Part shown: positions 1 through 7,700 of the stretch, piece by piece | How the letters are laid out: every line of letters starts with the position of its first letter | How positions within the stretch are numbered: position 1 is the first letter of the stretch | NCBI GenBank assembly: GCA_003702495.1 | Contig: REGH01000003.1 | Location: 1 to 63,461 of the forward strand | DNA: 63,461 nt | Source: Candidatus Nitrosopumilus sp. | Lineage (GTDB): Archaea > Thermoproteota > Nitrososphaeria > Nitrososphaerales > Nitrosopumilaceae | Direction of reading: 5' to 3' | Notes under the pieces: model-generated | Databases searched by the model: none | What the model saw: only the letters and a program-made list of their open reading frames with translations | Told to the model about the DNA's origin: nothing | Made by a program: the position numbers and the translations under genes

Positions 1-464
1 GATGATTTTTTCCCAAGTGCTGCATCATACAATTTTTCTTTGACTGATGCTGCTGAAAGTGATTTCCTTTCTCCAACCTTTGGTTTTAGTCTGTAGATTT
101 TCAACATGTATCCTTCGGCTTTATCTCCAGTATACGAAAAATATTCCCCTTCAACACCACGTAAAATTTGCTTTCGTAATTGCCATGATTTTGGTGACAG
201 TAATGGTGGCATGTATTTCTTAAATGGTGCAAAAAATGCATAGTCATCTGTAATTTGAATAGAATCTCCAAATACTGATTCTAACATCTTCTTTCTAGTT
301 TTAAAATTAAATGGAAAACTTTTACTGTTGATTTCATTTTCACCATCTTTGAAAACAACAGGCATCACTTTAACAACGTCAGCATCTTTTTTTAATTCCT
401 CAATAATTTCTACATGAGCTTTTGTTACTGGATTGAGATGTGCAAGATATAGTGCAGTAATCAA
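1..464 (-). CDS. Nucleotidylyltransferase-like protein (C-terminus off the window)
   Basis: The reading frame is open to the window edge, so only the first ~154 residues are visible. It starts at a TTG directly after an in-frame TAA. The first residues (MITALYLAHLNPVTKAHVEII) resemble the N-terminal NPxHxGH nucleotide-binding signature of the HIGH-superfamily cytidylyl/adenylyltransferases, here NPVTKAH, followed by a hydrophobic helix. No substrate can be assigned. The rest is Lys- and Phe-rich and was not recognised. It lies 51 bp downstream of the FNR-like gene on the same strand and may be its co-transcribed partner. The family call is by motif only. Confidence 0.6.
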   Translation of the reverse strand, partial: MITALYLAHLNPVTKAHVEIIEELKKDADVVKVMPVVFKDGENEINSKSFPFNFKTRKKMLESVFGDSIQITDDYAFFAPFKKYMPPLLSPKSWQLRKQILRGVEGEYFSYTGDKAEGYMLKIYRLKPKVGERKSLSAASVKEKLYDAALGKKS

Positions 465-515
465 TTAGACTCACTAAACAAATCTCATATTTCAATGATG
501 ATTTTTCTAAAAATT

Positions 516-1361
516 TTATCCGTATGATTCGTATTTGACTTCAAAACTACCGTCTTCGCGCTTATCATGTTCTGTAACAAAGCCTTTTGGTTTTAGGAAA
601 TCCATTACACCATCTATTGTACCTTGCCAGCCACAAACATAGAAAATTGTGTTTTCTTTAGTAATTTTATCTCCAATTAATTCTTCTAATGGTGACATTC
701 CACTATCTCGTGGTCTTAGGAATGTTTCAACTCTACCTACTTGACCTGCCCATGATCTGTTAAACCACTCTTGAGGTCTACTAATTGCTGCTCTATATTT
801 GAAATTCCATTCATCTTTACCTCTACTGATACTTTCATTTTCTAATTCTGTTAGTAAATCCTTGTAACTTAATTCATCCACATAACTGGCGCCATGTAAT
901 ACAACAATCTCTCGTTTATCTCCTGAATCATGTAGATGTTGTGCAAAACTAACAAAAGGTGCAAGACCTGTTCCTCCTCCAATACAGATGATTCTTCTGT
1001 TGTCCTTTTCACCATTTGGTAACTCTTCATTGATTAACAATGCTCTACCTGTTGGTTTTAACCAGAGAATTTCATCTCCTTCTTTTGCATTGAATAACTG
1101 TGTAGTTAATCTTCCTGGAAGTGGTTTTCTAACCCATCTGATTACAAGCTCAATGTAATCTCTGTTTTCTGGATGTGATGCAATTGAATAGGCCCTTCTA
1201 ACAATTTTTCCACCTTCAACTGGATTAGGTAATCCAAGTGTGATAAATTGACCAGCTTTGTACTCTGGAACCGGACCTTCTTTTGGAACTAATCTAATAA
1301 TTACAAGATCTTCTTTTAATAACTGTACATATGTGACTGTAGCTTTGTTATCTACTACCAT
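516..1361 (-). CDS. Ferredoxin-NADP reductase-like flavoprotein, paralogue 1
   Basis: A 281-residue protein of the ferredoxin/flavodoxin-NADP+ reductase fold. An N-terminal FAD-binding barrel carries the RAYS motif at residues 56-59 (RxYS family signature). An NAD(P)-binding domain follows, with GGGTG at 128-132 and a late CGWQGT motif that normally orders the nicotinamide pocket. The length is close to bacterial Fpr (~250-260 residues). It would move electrons between NAD(P)H and a ferredoxin or other small carrier in the cytosol; the true partner is unknown. A close paralogue lies at 11623-12465. It has its own AT-rich promoter region upstream, shared with the intergenic space before tRNA-Ala. 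Confidence 0.85.
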   Translation of the reverse strand: MVVDNKATVTYVQLLKEDLVIIRLVPKEGPVPEYKAGQFITLGLPNPVEGGKIVRRAYSIASHPENRDYIELVIRWVRKPLPGRLTTQLFNAKEGDEILWLKPTGRALLINEELPNGEKDNRRIICIGGGTGLAPFVSFAQHLHDSGDKREIVVLHGASYVDELSYKDLLTELENESISRGKDEWNFKYRAAISRPQEWFNRSWAGQVGRVETFLRPRDSGMSPLEELIGDKITKENTIFYVCGWQGTIDGVMDFLKPKGFVTEHDKREDGSFEVKYESYG

Positions 1362-1467
1362 AACGATTCAATCATTATATTGACGGTTAAATATATTGTG
1401 TTAATTTCATAAATCGATTTTGCTTTTGACCGCTAAACGTTAATAACCAATTTGAAAAATATTATTG

Positions 1468-1483
1468 ATTCAGAATTCTGAAT
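1468..1483. promoter_or_regulatory. 16-bp perfect palindrome just upstream of tRNA-Ala
   Basis: ATTCAGAATTCTGAAT is a perfect dyad ending two bases before the tRNA-Ala gene, between an AT-rich TATA-like stretch and the mature 5' end. It could be an operator, a processing signal in the tRNA leader, or chance. Confidence 0.35.
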
Positions 1484-1485
1484 GT

Positions 1486-1562
1486 GGGCCGGTCGTCTAG
1501 TCTGGTAGGATAGGTGCATGGCATGCATCGGATCAAGGGTTCAAATCCCTTCCGGTCCACCA
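1486..1562 (+). tRNA. tRNA-Ala (GGC)
   Basis: A complete cloverleaf with acceptor GGGCCGG/CCGGTCC, which includes the G3:U70 wobble that is the alanine identity element. The anticodon stem GGTGC/GCATC encloses loop ATGGCAT, giving anticodon GGC. The T-arm is standard (AAGGG, TTCAAAT, CCCTT). The discriminator A at 1559 is followed by a genome-encoded CCA (1560-1562), which abuts the stop codon of the convergent HEAT gene. No intron is seen. Confidence 0.97.
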
Positions 1563-2099
1563 TTACTTTTTTAATTTTGAAAGCATTTTTAACAATTCAG
1601 AATCAGCATCTTTTGAAATTTCATTAACTTTATCTTCTGAAATTGGAAATTTTAGATTAATTATTGCATGTAATGCACTTTTTCTTACTTCTACATTTGT
1701 ATCTAAAACTGAATCTAGAAAAATATCTTTTGCTTCTTTAGCTTTTAAATGCCCTAGTGCACCAATTGCACATGATCTTACCATAGAACGTTCATCCTTT
1801 GCAAGTTTTGTTATATTGGGAATTGAATCAATTTCATTTCTATTTGCTAATGCTAGTGCTGCAAAACCTCTGATATTTTTACTAGTAGAATTTAAATTCT
1901 GAATTAAAATATTTGAAATTTTATTTTTATTTAATACAAGTGAACTAAACGCTTCTCCACGTACTTGAATATCATTATCATCTAATTTTGAAATAATTTT
2001 TTCTAAAACTTCTGGATTGTCTGTTTTATCCAGAGTTTCCAAAATTTTGATTTTTTCTTGACTACTTCCAGATTCTAAAACTTTTACAATATTTTCCAA
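1563..2099 (-). CDS. HEAT-repeat protein
   Basis: A 178-residue all-helical protein built from about five HEAT-like (PBS-lyase type) repeats of ~30 residues. Recurring patterns such as NPEVLEKIISKLDDNDIQVR and VRSCAIGALGHLKAKEA show alternating hydrophobic positions and conserved Asp/Arg turns. Such proteins are usually scaffolds for protein-protein contacts. No catalytic residues are seen. The stop codon directly adjoins the CCA end of the opposing tRNA-Ala gene. No operon partner is evident, since the upstream neighbour alba is divergent. Function beyond scaffolding cannot be stated. Confidence 0.75.
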   Translation of the reverse strand: MENIVKVLESGSSQEKIKILETLDKTDNPEVLEKIISKLDDNDIQVRGEAFSSLVLNKNKISNILIQNLNSTSKNIRGFAALALANRNEIDSIPNITKLAKDERSMVRSCAIGALGHLKAKEAKDIFLDSVLDTNVEVRKSALHAIINLKFPISEDKVNEISKDADSELLKMLSKLKK

Positions 2100-2162
2100 A
2101 TCTTAAACAAATCCTGTTTTCTAGTTAATAATAGTTCAAATCTTTCAAAAAACTTTACTCAT

Positions 2163-2183
2163 GCTAGAAAAAATGCTTCTAGC
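2163..2183. promoter_or_regulatory. Inverted repeat abutting the alba TATA box
   Basis: GCTAGAA-N7-TTCTAGC is a perfect 7-bp inverted repeat. It ends where the alba TATA-like element (CTTTAAATTAT, centre ~2188) begins, i.e. at or over the BRE position. The TATA centre lies about 25 bp before the ATG at 2214, so alba is probably leaderless. A repressor or activator site is a reasonable inference. Confidence 0.4.
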
Positions 2184-2213
2184 TTTAAATTATCGTTAAA
2201 TAGCAAATTCTCC

Positions 2214-2501
2214 ATGTCGACTGAAGCAAGAGACACCATATTCATTGGTAAAAAGCCATTGATGGCATATGTTACATCAACATTAATTCAACTGGCAAAC
2301 ATACCATCCGTAAACATCAAAGCTAGAGGACTCAGCATTGGACGTGCTGTAGATGTAGCTCAAATCATTGCAAGAAAAACAGAAAATGCAGGATACTCTA
2401 TCGGAGAAATCAAAATAGGCTCAGAATCTTTAGAGTCTCAAGACGGTAGAACAAGAAATGTTTCAACAATAGAAATTGAAGTAAAGAGAAACCAGTCATA
2501 A
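2214..2501 (+). CDS. alba: DNA/RNA-binding chromatin protein Alba
   Basis: A 95-residue protein of the Alba family, which coats DNA and RNA as dimers and is a major archaeal nucleoid protein. The family N-terminal motif is present as IGKKPLMAYV; the paired lysines include the nucleic-acid-contacting, acetylatable lysine known in Sulfolobus. The central helix motif SIGRAVDVAQIIARK and the C-terminal basic beta-hairpin, with an RTRN loop, are also conserved. The leaderless start is supported by a TATA-like element ~25 bp upstream. An inverted repeat upstream of that element may regulate it. Confidence 0.95.
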   Translation: MSTEARDTIFIGKKPLMAYVTSTLIQLANIPSVNIKARGLSIGRAVDVAQIIARKTENAGYSIGEIKIGSESLESQDGRTRNVSTIEIEVKRNQS

Positions 2502-2526
2502 CTGGCTTTACTTGTAATTTTTTATT

Positions 2527-3393
2527 TTATTCTCTTTTTGAAAATCCGTACTTCTTTTCCATCTTTCTGAACTTTGAAAGTTCTACAAGATCATTGAATT
2601 GATCAAAATTCACGACTTTGTTCTTGTATTTTGAAGTGGTTCCAGTTTTCTTTAACTCTTGAAGTATGTTCATTGTAGCAAAAGTATTTGCAAACAATAC
2701 TGATAATGGATACAAGATTATTTTGAATCCCATCTTGTGTAGTTCTTGAGCTGAACTTATTGGAGTTGCTCCACCTTCAATCATATTTGCTACAAGTGGT
2801 GCTTTTATTGACTTTCCAATTTGTTTCATCTCTTCAATTGATCTTGGGGCTTCAACAAATACTGCATCAGCTCCTGTTTTTTTATTTTGTAATCCTCTTT
2901 CTATTGCAGCATCAAGTCCTTCTGTTGCTCTTGCATCTGTTCTTGCAACAATAATGAAATTTTTATTTTCTCTTGCATCTATTGCAGCACCAAGTTTTTC
3001 TGTGTATTCCTCTTGTGAAACAACTTCTTTTCCTTGCATATGTCCACATCTTTTAGGCCATCTTTGATCTTCTAGAAAAATTCCTGATGCTCCTGCAGAC
3101 TCTAATTCTTTTACAAGTTTCCAAACACTAAGAGCATTTCCATAACCTGTATCTGAATCAACTATAACTGGAACTTTCACTGCTCTGCAAATCCTCCTTG
3201 CGTTGTCAACTGTTTCTGTTGCACCTATGAATCCATAATCTGGCATTCCAAAGAGTGTGGCTGATGTGCCATACCCTGTTTGAAACATTGCATCAAATCC
3301 TACTTTTTCTGCAATTTTTGCACCGATTGCATCATAAACTCCAGGAATAACCAAAGGTTTGTTTGATTTTAACATACTACGTAAATTTTTCAT
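2527..3393 (-). CDS. Isocitrate lyase/PEP mutase family lyase
   Basis: A 288-residue single-domain TIM-barrel enzyme of the isocitrate lyase/phosphoenolpyruvate mutase superfamily. The signature PKRCGHMQGKE corresponds to the catalytic KRCGH loop of 2-methylisocitrate lyase (PrpB) and isocitrate lyase. DSDTGYGNA and EDQRWPKRC carry the Mg-binding acidic residues, and VARTDAR is conserved. Retention of the loop cysteine argues for a C-C lyase rather than a PEP mutase. No citrate-synthase-like prpC or malate synthase lies nearby, so the substrate (methylisocitrate, oxaloacetate or another 2-hydroxy diacid) cannot be decided. It is transcribed alone, convergent with alba. Confidence 0.8.
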   Translation of the reverse strand: MKNLRSMLKSNKPLVIPGVYDAIGAKIAEKVGFDAMFQTGYGTSATLFGMPDYGFIGATETVDNARRICRAVKVPVIVDSDTGYGNALSVWKLVKELESAGASGIFLEDQRWPKRCGHMQGKEVVSQEEYTEKLGAAIDARENKNFIIVARTDARATEGLDAAIERGLQNKKTGADAVFVEAPRSIEEMKQIGKSIKAPLVANMIEGGATPISSAQELHKMGFKIILYPLSVLFANTFATMNILQELKKTGTTSKYKNKVVNFDQFNDLVELSKFRKMEKKYGFSKRE

Positions 3394-3484
3394 AAACTTG
3401 TTGTTTCTATGAATTATTTATGATTTTAAAACTATTGAGTGATGTCAACATCTCTTGTTTGAGGATATCTTCACTTTTCAAAAA

Positions 3485-3994
3485 TTATTCTATTTTGATC
3501 TCTTTGCCTTTATTTTGAACGTCTTTCGCATCAATTTTTTTTAGTTCATCTTGAAGAAATTTTCTATATTTTTCAGTTTCCTCTGTAGTCATGTTTGCTA
3601 CATTTGAACTCAAAATTGCTCCCATTGAAGATATTTTTTCTAATAGATCCATTGCAACAAATCTTCCAACATTTCCCAATCTGAATAGAACATCTAATTG
3701 CTTTTTTATAATGTCATTAACTTTGTCTACGTCTTGTGCGGTTTCAGCACCCTTCTTGGTTAGTTGATACTTTCCACCTTTTGTTTCCTGAATTAATCCT
3801 TCATCTAACAATCTCCCAAGTAATGGATAGATCAATCCTGGTGATGGTTTCCAAATTCCGTTACTTTGCTCTACTGCATAATCTATGATCTCTTTTCCAG
3901 TTTGCTCTTTTTTCTTTAATAATTCAAGTATGAAATATCTTGAAAATCCTCTGGGTACTGAGCTTCCTACTCTCTGAAACCACTCAGAAATCAT
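3485..3994 (-). CDS. PadR-family transcriptional regulator
   Basis: A ~169-residue PadR-type winged-helix protein. The N-terminal HTH (SRYFILELLKKKEQTGKEII) is followed by the family motif PSPGLIYPLLGRLLDEGLI, a wing KGGKYQLTKKG and a C-terminal helical dimerisation domain. A GTG at 4009 is in frame, but the ATG at 3994 is preferred. A TATA element (about 4014-4023) sits 25 bp upstream of this ATG, and a tandem palindrome fills the gap and would lie inside the coding region if GTG were used. The architecture indicates autorepression. The ligand is unknown. The nearest divergent target is sdhACDB. Confidence 0.88.
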   Translation of the reverse strand: MISEWFQRVGSSVPRGFSRYFILELLKKKEQTGKEIIDYAVEQSNGIWKPSPGLIYPLLGRLLDEGLIQETKGGKYQLTKKGAETAQDVDKVNDIIKKQLDVLFRLGNVGRFVAMDLLEKISSMGAILSSNVANMTTEETEKYRKFLQDELKKIDAKDVQNKGKEIKIE

Positions 3995-4016
3995 CACTAG
4001 TGATATCACTAGTGAT
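3993..4016. promoter_or_regulatory. Tandem palindromic operator at the padR start
   Basis: The 12-bp palindrome ATCACTAGTGAT occurs twice in immediate succession (3993-4004 and 4005-4016), making a 24-bp perfect dyad. It spans the predicted transcription start of the leaderless PadR gene and touches its TATA box. Binding here would block initiation, as is usual for PadR autorepression. No second copy was noticed in the window. Confidence 0.75.
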
Positions 4017-4088
4017 ATATATGAAGATTTTGGATCCCTCCTAACAATTACTACATATTTATCCCGCTCTAACCAAGTTTATCTTAAA

Positions 4089-5801
4089 ATGGTCGATTCA
4101 ATCGAGTTTGATTTGATAATTTGTGGTTCTGGGTTAGCTGGTCTTAGGGCAGCAATTGCAGCTGCAAAAAAAGGACCTCATTTGAAAATTGGTATTGTTT
4201 CAAAATTACAGGTAATGCGTTCTCACTCTGTTTCTGCAGAAGGTGGAACTGCTGCAGTTATTCAAGAAGATGCAGGTGATACAATTGAATCTCATGTTTA
4301 TGACACCGTAAAGGGTAGTGACTTTCTTGCAGACCAAGATGTTGCAGAAAGACTTTGTGTTGAAATGCCACAAGAAATTCATCAACTAGATCATTGGGGC
4401 ATGCCATGGTCTAGAAAAGAAGATGGAAGAATTGATCAACGAAACTTTGGTGGTTATAGTTTCCCAAGAGCAACTTATGCATCTGACAAAGTTGGTTTCT
4501 TTGAAATGCAAACATTGTATGACACTTGTCAAAAACATGAAAATATAGAATATCTTAACGAATGGTTTGCAACCTCCATTGTTCATGACGGAAAAAAATT
4601 CATGGGTCTTACTGCAATTGAATTAGGTTCTGGAACATTTTACACAATCAAAGGAAAAGCTCTCATCATTGCAACTGGTGGTGCTGGTAGATTGTACAGT
4701 TTTTCAACTTATGCTTTGTCATCAACACCTGATGGATTGGATATGGGATTGCGTGCAGGCATGGCTCTCAAAGATATGGAGTTTGTACAATTCCATCCAA
4801 CTGGAATTTTGCCATCTGGTATTTTGATTACTGAAGGTGCAAGAGGAGAAGGTGGTTATCTTCTAAACAATAAAGGTGAGAGATTCATGAAAACTTATGC
4901 TGCTGGAAAAATGGAATTAGCTCCGCGCGATATTGTTTCTCGTTCAATTATGACAGAAATTCAAGAAGGTCGTGGTTTCAAACATGAAACAGGAGTTGAT
5001 TGTATGAAACTTGATTTGAGACATCTTGGTGATGAAAAGATCAAAGAGAAGTTAGGTGGAATTAGAGAAATTTCTATCAAGTTTTCAGGAATTGATCCTG
5101 CTGAAGAATTACTTGACATTAGACCTGTTTGCCATTACATGATGGGTGGACTTCATACTGACATTGATGGTGCAACCGAAATCCAAGGTGTTTGGGCTGC
5201 AGGTGAGGTTGCATGTAACAGTGTACATGGCTCAAATAGATTGGGGGCAAACTCCACCTCAGAATGTATTGTTTGGGGAAAAATCACAGGAGAACTTGCA
5301 GCTGAATATGCTATGAATAATACAACTGCAGATCAATGGCCACATCACTTGGTTGCAGCAGAAGAGAAGAGAATCTATGATGGAATTTTTAGAGGAAATG
5401 GTGATGCAAATCCATATGAAATTAGACAAGCATTAACTGATGTAATGAATGAGAAAGCTTACGTTTATAGAAATGAAACAGATCTTGTTGCTGGTCTTAA
5501 GAAAATCCGTGAACTCAAAGCACAAACTTGGAAACATGTTGATGATAAAGCAAAAGAGTACAATACGAACTTTTCAAATGTTATGGAGCTTGATTCTATG
5601 TTTAGAGTTGCTGAAATTGTACTGATTGGTGCAATTAACAGAAAAGAATCTCGTGGTGCTCATGCCAGAACAGATTACACTAAAAGAGATGATACAAACT
5701 TTCTACATCATACCCTTGCTTACTATGATCCAAACGAACCAATAATGAAAACACATCCAGTAACAATCACTAAGTATCAACCAGTGGAGAGGAAATACTA
5801 A
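4089..5801 (+). CDS. sdhA: Succinate dehydrogenase flavoprotein subunit
   Basis: A 570-residue subunit A of complex II, oxidising succinate to fumarate with covalently bound FAD. Residues 6-25 hold the dinucleotide-binding GSGLAGLRAA. RSHSVSAEGG holds the histidine expected to bind FAD covalently. QFHPTG, TEGARGEGG and the late HGSNRLGANS motif form the active site and FAD pocket. The length matches bacterial SdhA. It heads sdhACDB, with the next start directly after its stop. A TATA-like TATTTATCC lies ~25-30 bp upstream of the ATG, giving a very short or absent leader. It serves the reductive/oxidative arms of central carbon flow and quinone reduction. Confidence 0.97.
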   Translation: MVDSIEFDLIICGSGLAGLRAAIAAAKKGPHLKIGIVSKLQVMRSHSVSAEGGTAAVIQEDAGDTIESHVYDTVKGSDFLADQDVAERLCVEMPQEIHQLDHWGMPWSRKEDGRIDQRNFGGYSFPRATYASDKVGFFEMQTLYDTCQKHENIEYLNEWFATSIVHDGKKFMGLTAIELGSGTFYTIKGKALIIATGGAGRLYSFSTYALSSTPDGLDMGLRAGMALKDMEFVQFHPTGILPSGILITEGARGEGGYLLNNKGERFMKTYAAGKMELAPRDIVSRSIMTEIQEGRGFKHETGVDCMKLDLRHLGDEKIKEKLGGIREISIKFSGIDPAEELLDIRPVCHYMMGGLHTDIDGATEIQGVWAAGEVACNSVHGSNRLGANSTSECIVWGKITGELAAEYAMNNTTADQWPHHLVAAEEKRIYDGIFRGNGDANPYEIRQALTDVMNEKAYVYRNETDLVAGLKKIRELKAQTWKHVDDKAKEYNTNFSNVMELDSMFRVAEIVLIGAINRKESRGAHARTDYTKRDDTNFLHHTLAYYDPNEPIMKTHPVTITKYQPVERKY

Positions 5802-6233
5802 ATGACTCAAGATGAACACAAAGAAGGCTTCAAAGGAATGGCTAATCCTAGTCGTTATGGAATTGAAAGAGTAGCCTATTGGTTAATGAGATTAAGTGGA
5901 TTGGGATTACTTGCATATTTTGTAGCTCACATTTACGAAACAAGCAATATTTTGAGAGGACGTGTAGGATGGGATGACTTTCTTGCATTAACTCAAACTC
6001 CTGAAGGACATGTTGGTATGGGAATTGTCATTGCAATGTGTGTCTTCCATACTGTTAATGGGATTAGAGTGATGTTAGGCCATGGTGGAGTTGGTGTAGG
6101 AAAACCTACAAGACCTGATTATCCATATGATCCAGCATCTCAAAACTATAGACACAAGATAGGAATCTATTCAGCTATAATTCTTGCAGCAATTGCTTTC
6201 ATGTACGGTATGGCCGTAATGTTTGGTGAGTGA
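5802..6233 (+). CDS. sdhC: Succinate dehydrogenase membrane anchor subunit C
   Basis: A 143-residue cytochrome b556-type anchor with three membrane spans at about 23-46, 70-92 and 118-141. Histidines in FVAHIYE (span 1) and FHTVNGIRV (span 2) are placed like haem b ligands, and HTVNGIR is the family signature. The ATG follows the sdhA stop with no gap, and the stop is one base before the chosen sdhD ATG, so translation is tightly coupled. A pre-span His/Arg-containing loop faces the Fe-S subunit. Confidence 0.9.
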   Translation: MTQDEHKEGFKGMANPSRYGIERVAYWLMRLSGLGLLAYFVAHIYETSNILRGRVGWDDFLALTQTPEGHVGMGIVIAMCVFHTVNGIRVMLGHGGVGVGKPTRPDYPYDPASQNYRHKIGIYSAIILAAIAFMYGMAVMFGE

Positions 6234-6234
6234 T

Positions 6235-6579
6235 ATGAGAGAAAGCACAATAATGAAAATTCACTATGGAACTGCTTTGGCAGCAGTTGCTTTAGTTGCA
6301 GTTCACATACTAATGCGTATGACTATGAATTTTGCTGATTCCTTAGAATATGAAACAGTTCTTGCAAACTACAAATTCATTCCTTATGCAATAATGCTAG
6401 AATTGATCCTAGTTTTGCTTTCAATACATGGATTTAATGGTCTAAGAGTTATTTTATTGGAACTCAAACAAGGTCGTACCTATGAAAAAGCAGTTTCTTA
6501 CGGTTGTCTTACGGCAATGTTTGTATTAATTGCATATGGTTCACGAACAATTATTATGACTAACATGGGGATGGTATAG
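6235..6579 (+). CDS. sdhD: Succinate dehydrogenase membrane anchor subunit D
   Basis: A ~114-residue second anchor subunit with three membrane spans (residues ~5-26, 40-66 and 82-104). IHGFNGLRVIL at the end of span 2 resembles the SdhC motif and carries a candidate haem-binding histidine; another His is in span 1 (VAVHILM). Upstream TTG and GTG codons at 6223 and 6226 are in frame, but the ATG at 6235, one base after the sdhC stop, is the more economical start. With SdhC it anchors the SdhA-SdhB dimer and forms the quinone site. Confidence 0.85.
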   Translation: MRESTIMKIHYGTALAAVALVAVHILMRMTMNFADSLEYETVLANYKFIPYAIMLELILVLLSIHGFNGLRVILLELKQGRTYEKAVSYGCLTAMFVLIAYGSRTIIMTNMGMV

Positions 6580-6581
6580 AG

Positions 6582-7331
6582 ATGGCACAAGTTTCTGATG
6601 TTGCAGATAATCAACCTCCACAAACAAAAACACTACGAATTGCAAGATTCAATCCTGAAAAGGATAATGAAAAACAATTCGTGGAATTTTCTGTTCCAGT
6701 TGAAAAATGGACAACTGTTTTAGAAACAATCCTTGATGTCAAACAACATCATGATCACTCTGTTGCTGTTCGTTATTCATGCAGACAAGCTACATGTGGT
6801 TCATGTGGAATGATAATTAATGGAAAACCAAGATTAGCATGCTTTACCAAAGTTAGTGAATTGGATTCTGATGTTGTAACTGTTGAACCCATGAATAATT
6901 TCCCAATCATCAGAGATTTGGCAGTAAAGTTTGAAAGATTATTTGACACTCATCACAAAATCAAACCCTATCTTGATAGAGAAGATACTGAATTGGAATC
7001 TGATGCAAAAGAATTCTTACAATCTCCTGAAGAATTAGAAAAATACATCCAATTTGCAAATTGTATCAAATGTGGATTGTGTAATTCAGCATGTCCAACT
7101 ATGGCTACTGATTCTTCATTTGTTGGACCACAAGCTCTTGCTCAAGCCTATAGATATGTGGCTGATAGCAGAGATAAAGGAAAAGATTCCAGACTAAAAA
7201 TCATTGATGACTCACATGGAATTTGGAGATGTCACTTTGCAGGTTCTTGTAGCCAAGTATGTCCGAAAGGTGTTGACCCAGCAATGGGAATTCAACTTCT
7301 TAGAGGATATATGCTTGGTTTTAGAAGCTAA
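6582..7331 (+). CDS. sdhB: Succinate dehydrogenase iron-sulfur subunit
   Basis: A 249-residue subunit B carrying electrons from FAD to the quinone site. The N-terminal plant-type ferredoxin domain binds [2Fe-2S] through C67, C72, C75 and C87. The C-terminal domain has C161-x2-C164-x2-C167-x3-C171-P for [4Fe-4S] and C217, C223 and C227-P for the third cluster. The last set is spaced like the [3Fe-4S] site of standard SdhB. The start lies two bases after the sdhD stop. The 3' end overlaps the convergent MIP18-family gene by four bases. Confidence 0.96.
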   Translation: MAQVSDVADNQPPQTKTLRIARFNPEKDNEKQFVEFSVPVEKWTTVLETILDVKQHHDHSVAVRYSCRQATCGSCGMIINGKPRLACFTKVSELDSDVVTVEPMNNFPIIRDLAVKFERLFDTHHKIKPYLDREDTELESDAKEFLQSPEELEKYIQFANCIKCGLCNSACPTMATDSSFVGPQALAQAYRYVADSRDKGKDSRLKIIDDSHGIWRCHFAGSCSQVCPKGVDPAMGIQLLRGYMLGFRS

Positions 7332-7651
7332 CCAAGTTTTTTTGGATTTGGACTATTGTTAACTTGATTGTTAATCTGTTCTGCCATGAAGTGATTTGAC
7401 ACATTAACTTTAACATCATCAACTCCATCCACTTTCAAAAGATTATCATGTATGTCTTGACAAATTTTGAAACCGAACACAGCTGGACAGAATGGACTTG
7501 TTAAGTGCAAATCAACTTTGACATCACTACCATTGATATCAACTTCATCAATTAATTCTAGTTCTACAATTGATGTGTTAATTTCTGGATCTACAATCTT
7601 TGATAACTCGTCGAATAGTTTTACTCGAAGCTGTTTGATATCTTGACTCAT
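7328..7651 (-). CDS. MIP18/DUF59 family Fe-S cluster assembly protein (SufT/PaaD-like)
   Basis: A 107-residue protein of the MIP18 (DUF59) family. The core pattern IVDPEINTSIVELELI corresponds to the family DPE-x-IVDLGLV signature, and LTSPFCPA carries the conserved cysteine of the TxxxCP motif. Relatives help deliver or mature Fe-S clusters. The ATG at 7651 is preferred over an upstream in-frame start at 7684 because the TATA box (7672-7680) would otherwise lie inside the gene and is ~25 bp from 7651. It runs convergent to sdhB, a large Fe-S client, which fits such a role but does not prove it. Confidence 0.85.
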   Translation of the reverse strand: MSQDIKQLRVKLFDELSKIVDPEINTSIVELELIDEVDINGSDVKVDLHLTSPFCPAVFGFKICQDIHDNLLKVDGVDDVKVNVSNHFMAEQINNQVNNSPNPKKLG

Positions 7652-7671
7652 GTGGGCAAAAGCGTCGATGC

Positions 7672-7680
7672 TATATATAA
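7672..7680. promoter_or_regulatory. Shared bidirectional TATA box between MIP18-like gene and argH
   Basis: TATATATAA is nearly self-complementary. Its centre (~7676) lies 25 bp from the argH ATG at 7701 on the plus strand and 25 bp from the MIP18-like ATG at 7651 on the minus strand. Both transcripts would therefore be leaderless and driven from one TBP site. Confidence 0.7.
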
Positions 7681-7700
7681 CCATTCTAGAACCTTAGGTA

